NCBI GenBank assembly: GCA_029855925.1
Contig: JAGSHP010000089.1
Span: forward strand, 1-7,527
Source of the DNA: Candidatus Thorarchaeota archaeon
GTDB lineage: Archaea > Asgardarchaeota > Thorarchaeia > Thorarchaeales > Thorarchaeaceae
DNA length: 7,527 bases
Reading direction: 5' to 3'
How positions within the stretch are numbered: the first letter of the stretch is position 1; every line of letters starts with the position of its first letter. The notes under the pieces were generated by a model that saw nothing but the letters and a program-made list of their open reading frames with translations, ran no database searches and was not told the DNA's origin. The translations under genes and the position numbers were made by a program. Below, one piece after another: positions 1-4,950 of this stretch.

Positions 1-536
1 CTGATGGGGACCCAGCCTCTGTCAATTGGTCGATTGATGAGCTTCCATGACGACTGGTGAAAATCAGGGGCCACCTCGAGAAAGTCCTCGTACCGAATCT
101 TGAGTTCGTAGAGATTGAGTGGCTGTGGCAGTCGCGCACGTTCACTCAGACCGCCCATGGACTGCACGGTCCAGCCATAGGCGTCGTTACACAGCGTGAT
201 GACAAATGGTGTGTCTTCTTTCGAGAGATAGCGATTGACAGCCTTTGACTCAGCCTCAGCCTGATACTCCTTGAGTCGGGGATTACCAATCTTCTCCACA
301 ATCAGGCGCGCAGTACTGTAGATGAGAAAGTCACGTGGGTCGCGTGTATTCACGGTCTTGATCTCACCCTGTTCGAGTGCGGTCAGAACACGGTTCTCGG
401 CCTCCGCCACAATGTAACGATTTGCAGGACTGTCTAACAGTTTAACAAGAGAACGAATATCTCGTGCCAGTCTCCGCGCGGCGCTCAGAGCCTGCTTTGA
501 GAATGGATATCTGAGATAGCGATACTCGACGCTCAA
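1..536 (-). CDS. priL: DNA primase large subunit PriL (N-terminal part, cut by window edge)
   Basis: PriL is the non-catalytic large subunit of the archaeal/eukaryotic-type primase; with PriS it makes RNA/DNA primers at replication forks. I translated this frame by hand: it is open from a TTG at 534-536 to the left edge, giving 178 codons with no stop. Seen in the sequence: an N-terminal RYLRYPF segment, a helical region, and near residues 143-176 the run LKIRYEDFLEVAP followed by WKLINRPIDRGWV, which I recognise as the PriL pattern of an EDFLE(I/V)AP helix followed by a conserved W-K-L-x-N-R. The C-terminal iron-sulfur domain with its four cysteines lies outside the window. The TTG is chosen because GGAGG sits 7 bases upstream, an in-frame stop lies about 19-21 bases upstream, and no ATG or GTG occurs between. 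It follows the zinc-ribbon gene by 34 bases and is probably the last visible gene of that operon. The identification is by motif recall, not by a search. Confidence 0.86.
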   Translation of the reverse strand, partial: MSVEYRYLRYPFSKQALSAARRLARDIRSLVKLLDSPANRYIVAEAENRVLTALEQGEIKTVNTRDPRDFLIYSTARLIVEKIGNPRLKEYQAEAESKAVNRYLSKEDTPFVITLCNDAYGWTVQSMGGLSERARLPQPLNLYELKIRYEDFLEVAPDFHQSSWKLINRPIDRGWVPI

Positions 537-543
537 TGGGAGG

Positions 544-548
544 CCTCC
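544..548 (-). promoter_or_regulatory. Shine-Dalgarno site for priL
   Basis: GGAGG on the minus strand with a 7-base spacer to the TTG at 536. It decides the start of priL, because the frame has no ATG or GTG upstream before a stop codon. Confidence 0.65.
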
Positions 549-570
549 ACAGAATCAGTCTGCATGGTGC

Positions 571-804
571 CTAATAGGTCGGTTGATAGTCATCGACCCC
601 CCGATTATAGAACTTCTTCCCACAGGAGGTGCACTTGAAGATCTCAACGCCCCTTGAAATCGCCCAGCTATCAAATACTCGAATGACCTTTGTGCTATTG
701 CATCGGGGACAGTGGATGGTCTCATCATTGAAAGCCCAGGGGGAGCGATTCCTCTCATCATGTTCCTTTTCACTCGTGCGAATCACCTCAAGGTCTTGTG
801 CCAC
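571..804 (-). CDS. Small zinc-ribbon protein, function unknown
   Basis: A 77-residue protein with two CXXC knuckles, CPRC at residues 32-35 and CTSC at 58-61, separated by 22 residues and followed by GKKF. This is a classic zinc ribbon, likely binding one Zn and probably contacting nucleic acid or protein. It lacks the acidic Asp-Glu pair of the TFS/TFIIS tip, so a transcript-cleavage role is not supported. The ribbon also resembles those in some transposase N-termini, but no transposase domain is present. The first 30 residues are charged and look disordered. The start is uncertain: GTG at 802-804 overlaps the methyltransferase end by 17 bases and has a weak SD, while an in-frame GTG at 784-786 would give a protein six residues shorter. 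Both keep the ribbon intact. It lies between the methyltransferase and priL on the same strand, so cotranscription with primase is likely. I do not recognise a named family. Confidence 0.72.
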   Translation of the reverse strand: MAQDLEVIRTSEKEHDERNRSPWAFNDETIHCPRCNSTKVIRVFDSWAISRGVEIFKCTSCGKKFYNRGVDDYQPTY

Positions 805-1444
805 ATATCAGCACACGAAATTCATCAGGGCGGACATAACGCGTATTCGTCAGTCCCGTATCCTTGAGCATCTTGTCAATATCATCAATACTGTATCGGC
901 ACATGTGAATATATCGCCGTTGTGCCTCGGCCTCCGACATTCCCGATGCGGTCATGTTACGAACAAAGGCATCCCTGTCCCCTGACACGTAGTCGAAGAC
1001 CATGCATACACCTTCAGAGGCCAGCGAGTCATAGGCCAACTTGAGAACTTCTCGCGGATGGTCCAACTCGTGCAACAGGAATCCCATGAAGACCAGATCA
1101 GCAGACTCGTGGGGCAAGTCCGGTAGTTGCTGGTCCAAGTCTGTGACCATCAGTTCAACAGTCACGGTCGTGGAGAACTCCTCAAGGAATCTTCGTGCCT
1201 GACTCAACATCTCATCACTTGCATCGATGCCACAGACCGCAATGGCTCCAAGACGACGCACGCAATCTACGAGAAAGAGACCCGGACCACAGCCAAACTC
1301 GATGATACGCTTTGGGATTGCCGGGCTCACAAGTTCTTCGAACAGTCTCCAGAAGGCATCTCCATAACGTTTGTTGTATGATGCCACAAGACCTGAGATG
1401 TTGGACTTGTCACGCCAGTCTGCACGACGCAAGTCGGTCATCAT
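788..1444 (-). CDS. Class I SAM-dependent methyltransferase
   Basis: About 218 residues with a Rossmann-type methyltransferase fold. Motif I is EFGCGPG at residues 49-55, the SAM-binding loop. The acidic end of strand 2 follows as GIDAS (D74), which should bind the SAM ribose. Further on come a TDLDQQLP segment, then the post-strand-4 FLLHELDHP, and a VFDY strand. The C-terminal part (MSEAEAQRRYIHMCRYSIDDIDKML in two stretches) is helical and may form the substrate lid. The HELDHP segment resembles UbiE/MenG-like and other small-molecule enzymes (Methyltransf_11/25 type), but the substrate cannot be read from sequence. Start: ATG at 1442-1444 overlaps the TGA of the upstream thioredoxin-like gene by one base (TGATG), a usual translational-coupling arrangement. 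A TTG one codon earlier and an ATG one codon later are also possible. It is the second gene of the priL-containing set. Confidence 0.88.
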   Translation of the reverse strand: MMTDLRRADWRDKSNISGLVASYNKRYGDAFWRLFEELVSPAIPKRIIEFGCGPGLFLVDCVRRLGAIAVCGIDASDEMLSQARRFLEEFSTTVTVELMVTDLDQQLPDLPHESADLVFMGFLLHELDHPREVLKLAYDSLASEGVCMVFDYVSGDRDAFVRNMTASGMSEAEAQRRYIHMCRYSIDDIDKMLKDTGLTNTRYVRPDEFRVLICGTRP

Positions 1445-1983
1445 CAACGACGCCCTAGTATGAGGTCTGCGCGTCGGACAAGATGGAGAAACTCACCAAG
1501 GCTTTGTCGAAGTATCTCAGGATCGCTGTACAGCTGGCGGAGCTGTGCCCGACGGTCCTCTAATGAGGGATTGTTCATCTCGTTGATCAACTCGTATGCA
1601 GCATTGGGTCGTTCGATCCAGCGGCAGAGTTCAGCAAGATCAGAGTTGAGAAACAGGACAACAGGAGTCTTGCGTTTTCCATTGACCTTGAACAGTTGAT
1701 GGAACTGTGCATTCTTGTCACTGTCTATTATGCGCAGATGGATCTTGGGACTGAGTGAAGCAATCCGAGCAAGAACAGGGAGATTACCAGCGGTATCGTT
1801 ACATCGGTCCGTTCCTATGACCAGGATATTGACCTCGTTTTGAGTTCCTTGAATCAATGCGCTCTCTTCTTCGCTTATCATCAGGTCGTTAAACCGTGCC
1901 TTCATCAGTTCCACATTTTCTCTTGCAGACTCAAGGAACTCTTCATAGGGTACGGCTTTTTCCCACTCTGCGTTATAAGACAT
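1444..1983 (-). CDS. Thioredoxin-fold family protein lacking CXXC
   Basis: A 179-residue cytosolic protein. After a helical N-terminal region (about 1-48) comes a thioredoxin-like core: strand NILVIGT, then DRCNDTAGNLPVLARIA (C61), then strand IHLRIIDSD, then VNGKRKTPVVLFLN with the cis-proline-type TPV at P107. This layout matches the Thioredoxin_9-like family (PF14595 as I recall it), whose members have a WCxDxxxxLP motif at the first active-site turn. Here the Trp is replaced and there is no second cysteine three residues after C61, so ordinary dithiol redox chemistry is unlikely; a monothiol or binding role is possible. The C-terminal 45 residues are helical and basic (RRADLILGRR end). 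It is the first gene of the minus-strand set, has an SD (GGTGG, 7-base spacer) before its ATG, and its stop overlaps the methyltransferase start. The fold call is fairly firm; the biological role is unknown. Confidence 0.8.
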   Translation of the reverse strand: MSYNAEWEKAVPYEEFLESARENVELMKARFNDLMISEEESALIQGTQNEVNILVIGTDRCNDTAGNLPVLARIASLSPKIHLRIIDSDKNAQFHQLFKVNGKRKTPVVLFLNSDLAELCRWIERPNAAYELINEMNNPSLEDRRAQLRQLYSDPEILRQSLGEFLHLVRRADLILGRR

Positions 1984-1990
1984 GATAGTT

Positions 1991-1995
1991 CCACC
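1991..1995 (-). promoter_or_regulatory. Shine-Dalgarno site for the thioredoxin-like gene
   Basis: GGTGG on the minus strand, 7 bases before the ATG at 1983. It indicates that the first gene of this set is translated from a leadered mRNA, unlike the divergent DUF3795 gene. Confidence 0.5.
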
Positions 1996-2034
1996 ACTTT
2001 AGAAGGTGAGAATTCTCAAGGATACATGATTTTT

Positions 2035-2045
2035 GAGAATAAAAG
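2035..2045 (-). promoter_or_regulatory. Candidate TATA element for the minus-strand priL operon
   Basis: On the minus strand the AT-rich CTTTTATTCTC lies about 55 bases before the thioredoxin-like ATG. With archaeal spacing, transcription would start near 2015 and give a leader of about 30 bases that contains the SD at 1991-1995. The match to a TATA box is imperfect and a nearer AT-rich alternative (around 1998-2004) exists, so this is tentative. Confidence 0.3.
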
Positions 2046-2117
2046 CATATCTCGGCGGGCAATTGTTGATGGTCTCAACTACAACTAGGGGAATCCAGTC
2101 ATCTCCAGACTCTGCCA

Positions 2118-2125
2118 TTTATATC
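2118..2125 (+). promoter_or_regulatory. TATA box of the DUF3795 gene (leaderless transcript expected)
   Basis: TTTATATC centred near 2121-2122. Archaeal TATA boxes are centred about 26-27 bases before the start site, which places transcription initiation at or within a base or two of the ATG at 2147. No SD is seen before that ATG. The geometry therefore argues for a leaderless mRNA and for choosing 2147 as the start. Confidence 0.55.
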
Positions 2126-2146
2126 AACAGGATACGTATGGTAACT

Positions 2147-2497
2147 ATGACCGAAGTAACGATTATCTCGTGCTGTGGTCTGGTATGTACGGACTGCCTT
2201 GCCTACAAGGCTGCAAAGACGGATGATGACGATCTCCGAGAGGACTTGGCCAAGAAGTGGTCCACGAAGGAACTTGTACTGTCACCTCAAGATATTGACT
2301 GTGATGGCTGCAGAGGGGGCATGGGAAACCTCATGAAATTCAGCCAGATGTGCGAGGTGAGAAACTGCGCCATCGAGCGCGGCGTCGACAACTGTGCTCA
2401 CTGCGACGACTATGCCTGTGATAAGCTTGAGCGACTGTTCGGTTCTGTTGGAGAAGAGGCGAGAGCAAGACTGGACAAGATCAGAGCTGCATTGTAG
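2147..2497 (+). CDS. DUF3795-type cysteine-rich protein
   Basis: A 116-residue protein with eleven cysteines: C9, C10, C14, C17, C52, C55, C69, C74, C83, C86 and C91. The N-terminal CCGLVCTDC, the central CDGCRG and the C-terminal C-x4-C ... C-x2-C-x4-C (CAHCDDYAC) blocks match the DUF3795 family of archaea and bacteria as I know it. Such spacing suggests binding of zinc or an iron-sulfur cluster; the family has no established function. The C-terminus (DKLERLFG then a helix rich in Ala/Arg) is also typical. Start: a longer frame is open back to a TTG at 2033, but that stretch does not look like protein and crosses the TATA element at 2118-2125. ATG 2147 fits a leaderless start; ATG 2138 (three residues longer) is the alternative. 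The gene is divergent from the priL operon and is followed after 73 bases by the DUF763 gene on the same strand. Confidence 0.83.
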   Translation: MTEVTIISCCGLVCTDCLAYKAAKTDDDDLREDLAKKWSTKELVLSPQDIDCDGCRGGMGNLMKFSQMCEVRNCAIERGVDNCAHCDDYACDKLERLFGSVGEEARARLDKIRAAL

Positions 2498-2536
2498 ACG
2501 GGAAGAGGCTGGAGTAGTCTCGGTCACCTGTTGCAC

Positions 2537-2544
2537 TTATCAAA
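2537..2544 (+). promoter_or_regulatory. Possible weak TATA element before the DUF763 gene
   Basis: TTATCAAA is centred about 30 bases before ATG 2571, which would place the start site close to the ATG. The match is poor and readthrough from the DUF3795 gene is an equal possibility, since the 73-base gap holds no clear T-tract terminator. Confidence 0.22.
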
Positions 2545-2570
2545 GTATGAGATACTGAAATAGTCGGCAG

Positions 2571-3695
2571 ATGGCGATGAAACGGTCCGGTATAGCTGAC
2601 TTGAAGCTACATCCAGGAAAGGCACCTCACTGGCTCGTAAAGAGAATGATACCAATGGCCAGTGCGATCTGCGAGTTCATTGTCGATGAGTTCGGGACTG
2701 AGGAGTTACTGCGTCGGCTGGCGGACCCCATCTATTTTCAGGCATTCGCAAATGCGCTTGGCTACGACTGGGACAGCTCCGGTTCGACCACTGTCACATG
2801 CGGGGTCTTGAAGTCGGCTCTCGACTTGGAAACTCATGGAGTGTTTGCAGCCGGAGGGAAAGGTCTCGCCTCACGCAGAGTCCCGGAACAACTACGAGCC
2901 CTAGAGGACTATGGTCTGGATGGGGCAGGTCTTGCTGAATATAGCAGGATGACAGCAAAGATCGATAATGCTGCAATTCAGGATGGTTATCAGTTATACC
3001 AGCATGTCTTCTTTGTTGATGTGGACGAGAACTGGACAGTGGTTCAGCAGGGAATGAACGGAGCAACCGGAGATGCACGCAGATATCACTGGAGTTCGCA
3101 GGATGTCAAGAGCTTTGTAGAGGAGCCTCACTCGGGCATGATCTCGGGTGAGATAATGGATTCCGCACTCGACATGACAGCAGGCGAGTCCGAAGAGTGC
3201 AGAAAGGTGTCGGTTGACATAGTGAAGGAGGGCCCCCTGAAAATTCGGAGAATGTTCGAGAGCATAAAGCCGTACGGTCAGACCACACTTCTGCACTGGA
3301 CTGACGGACCGGACGAGGTTCCGCAACTGCCCTCTTACAAGGTGATACCAAGACGAATGGACTGGAACGCTGTCAGACGGGCGTACGAGACCCAGCCAAC
3401 GAACTACGAAGACCTTGTGGGGATTCATGGAATCGGGCCTGCCACGATCCGCGGGCTGTCACTGATATCTGAGTTGATCTATGGGTCTCCTCCGTCGTGG
3501 GCGGACCCGGTCAGAATGACCTTCGCATTTGGGGGAAAGGATGGCGTGCCGTTCCCAGTCCCGCGTAGGGACTACGATAAGGCCATCGAGTTCATGGAAC
3601 TGGCTCTCCAAGAGGCAAGACTTGGTAGGCGTGACAGAGTCGTGGCACTGAAGAGGCTCCGCAAGTTTGCACCACCCATTCTGAGTGATGCGTAG
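2571..3695 (+). CDS. DUF763 family protein
   Basis: A full-length 374-residue protein that I recognise as DUF763, a family common in archaea and some bacteria and without a proven function. Signature parts seen: N-terminal MKRSGIADLKLHPGKAPHWL (residues 3-22), DWDSSGSTT at 66-74, then VLKSALD, a QLYQHVFFVD segment with QQGMN shortly after, and RYHW. At 281-296 the run DLVGIHGIGPATIRGL looks like a helix-hairpin-helix (GIGPAT turn), followed by ELIYG and a conserved RMTFAFGGKDGVPFPV stretch. The HhH-like turn suggests contact with DNA, but this is inference. No membrane segment or signal peptide is seen. The start is ATG 2571; ATG 2577 is equally usable, since family similarity begins at residue 3 and neither has an SD. 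A weak TATA-like TTATCAAA at 2537-2544 could give a nearly leaderless transcript; otherwise it is cotranscribed with the DUF3795 gene. It ends 3 bases from the convergent TPR gene. Confidence 0.88.
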   Translation: MAMKRSGIADLKLHPGKAPHWLVKRMIPMASAICEFIVDEFGTEELLRRLADPIYFQAFANALGYDWDSSGSTTVTCGVLKSALDLETHGVFAAGGKGLASRRVPEQLRALEDYGLDGAGLAEYSRMTAKIDNAAIQDGYQLYQHVFFVDVDENWTVVQQGMNGATGDARRYHWSSQDVKSFVEEPHSGMISGEIMDSALDMTAGESEECRKVSVDIVKEGPLKIRRMFESIKPYGQTTLLHWTDGPDEVPQLPSYKVIPRRMDWNAVRRAYETQPTNYEDLVGIHGIGPATIRGLSLISELIYGSPPSWADPVRMTFAFGGKDGVPFPVPRRDYDKAIEFMELALQEARLGRRDRVVALKRLRKFAPPILSDA

Positions 3696-3698
3696 GTC

Positions 3699-3731
3699 CT
3701 ACTTCGACTTCTTCTTCTTCTGTTTCTTACG
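3699..3731 (+). terminator. Pyrimidine-rich tract, candidate terminator of the DUF763 transcript
   Basis: Read on the plus strand, the bases directly after the DUF763 stop codon are almost all C and T, with repeated CTT triplets. They encode the Lys-rich tail of the TPR protein on the other strand. Archaeal polymerase stops at T-rich tracts, so this could end the DUF763 mRNA inside the convergent gene. The T runs are short (three), so the call is weak. Confidence 0.25.
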
Positions 3732-4859
3732 ACGCAGCTCGAATCGGTCACTGAAGGTTCGGGTCATTTTCTCCTTCTCGCGACGTTTGCGGTCAGCACG
3801 CTTGATCTTGCCACAGCTGACTCTGACAGCACGGGCAATTGGGGAGATTCGCTCGACCTCATCCTTGCGCCCCTTCTGCTTGAACAGACGAATCGCATGC
3901 TCCCACGCCTCAGATGCCTCACAGAACCTTCCAATCTCGACACAGGTGGATGCATAGGCATCCCACACCTCGGGCCAGTTCTTCTCGATCCTCACAAGAC
4001 GCATCCAAGTCTTCCGGGCCTTGTCATACTCTTTGAGACCCATAAAGGAGAGAGCCAGATTCATCAGTGCAAGCTTGTACTTGGAGTCGATGTCTACGGC
4101 TCGACGAAAATGAATGACAGCCTCCTTTAGGTCACCGGACCTGTAGGCGACCGTGCCCAAGGCGTTCTCAATAGAGGCGTCCTGTGGCTTTAGCTTTGCC
4201 GCTCTTGCCAGTGCCTTCTTGGCAGGGCGATACCTCTCTGCACGCAGGTTGATCTCACCAAGGACCCGCCATGTCTCCGGGTCATCCGGGGATATCTTCG
4301 TCGCCTGTTCGGCAGAGGATAAGGCAGGGTCCCAGCGCTCAAGTATGGACAGGGCTATTGCGCGCCTAACGAGAGCAGGCACAAAGTCGGACTTGATCTC
4401 AAGCGACTGGTCATAGTAGGAGATGCTCTCCTTGGGACGACCCAGTTCGACCAGTGCATCGCCTATCCGTAGGTAGAGATGCTCGTCGTCCTTCACCGTC
4501 TGTGCAATCTCCTGAAGGACCTCCAGCTCTTCGGTTGGTCGCCCCAGCGCCTTTAGCGCGGCAGCCTTGAATTGGAGAGCTCGGATATTGCCCGGCGCGA
4601 TCTCGAGCGCCTTGTTGAAGGACTGAAGAGCCTCCTTTGCCTTGTGCGGACCAATCGATAGAAAGACTATGCCGCGATTAAGATACGCTGGCGCAAGATG
4701 TGAGTCCAGACGTATGGCACGGTCCAGGCTTCGGAGCGCCTCACCGTAGTTCTCCATCTGCGCAAGAACAACACCCTTGGCATTCCACGCCTCGGCGTCT
4801 TCGGGGTTAGTCTTGAGATGAGCCTCAATCGAGTGGAGCATTTCTTCAGGGGATGACAT
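3699..4859 (-). CDS. Multi-TPR repeat protein with lysine-rich C-terminal tail
   Basis: A 386-residue soluble protein made almost entirely of tetratricopeptide repeats. I count about nine 34-residue units from about residue 21 to 330; typical ones contain AWNAKGVVLAQMENYGEAL and YLRIGDALVELGRPKESI, with the usual W/Y, G, Y and A positions and mostly ending in a short (D/N)P or similar turn. The second unit has a two-residue insertion (GPHKAKEAL). Such superhelical arrays bind peptides or other proteins; no enzymatic domain is present. After the repeats comes a strongly basic region (KRADRKRREKEK and a final RRKKQKKKKSK), which may bind nucleic acid, the ribosome or acidic lipid. It has its own TATA element (4903-4910) and is probably monocistronic. 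Start: ATG 4857-4859, the only good candidate before the first repeat, with a weak SD. The partner is unknown. Confidence 0.9.
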   Translation of the reverse strand: MSSPEEMLHSIEAHLKTNPEDAEAWNAKGVVLAQMENYGEALRSLDRAIRLDSHLAPAYLNRGIVFLSIGPHKAKEALQSFNKALEIAPGNIRALQFKAAALKALGRPTEELEVLQEIAQTVKDDEHLYLRIGDALVELGRPKESISYYDQSLEIKSDFVPALVRRAIALSILERWDPALSSAEQATKISPDDPETWRVLGEINLRAERYRPAKKALARAAKLKPQDASIENALGTVAYRSGDLKEAVIHFRRAVDIDSKYKLALMNLALSFMGLKEYDKARKTWMRLVRIEKNWPEVWDAYASTCVEIGRFCEASEAWEHAIRLFKQKGRKDEVERISPIARAVRVSCGKIKRADRKRREKEKMTRTFSDRFELRRKKQKKKKSK

Positions 4860-4889
4860 CAGAACCAGTCAATCCATCAGTGGTGACCT

Positions 4890-4910
4890 AAAAAGGCTTG
4901 AGATATATAG
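4890..4910 (-). promoter_or_regulatory. TATA box of the TPR gene, with nearby T5 run
   Basis: The minus-strand CTATATAT at 4903-4910 is the best TATA-like sequence in the window. It predicts a start site near 4880 and a leader of about 20 bases before ATG 4859. Just downstream, on the same strand, is a T5 run (4890-4894), which could instead help end the transcript arriving from the kinase gene. The whole intergenic space is only 91 bases (4860-4950). Confidence 0.55.
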
Positions 4911-4950
4911 ACACGCATACCAGCACCACATCCTAATTCTCCTTCATCAA

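Noticed and set aside
57..248. Plus-strand 63-codon frame at the left end
   Set aside because: It lies antisense within the priL coding frame, which shows clear family motifs; this frame has no recognisable protein features.
555..773. Minus-strand frame with ATG at 773 overlapping the zinc-ribbon gene
   Set aside because: It is the shifted frame of the zinc-ribbon gene; its translation lacks the cysteine pattern and looks like noise.
629..985. 118-codon plus-strand frame
   Set aside because: Antisense to the zinc-ribbon and methyltransferase genes, both of which have clear motifs; no domain visible.
2033..2146. N-terminal extension of the DUF3795 protein from a TTG
   Set aside because: It spans the TATA element and reads as non-protein; the family-like part begins just after ATG 2147.
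2994..3428. 144-codon minus-strand frame inside DUF763
   Set aside because: Shadow of the DUF763 coding frame on the opposite strand, which shows family signatures through this region.
4887..4896. CCTAAAAAGG near-palindrome as an operator
   Set aside because: Imperfect, short and single; better explained as an AT-rich part of the promoter/terminator space.
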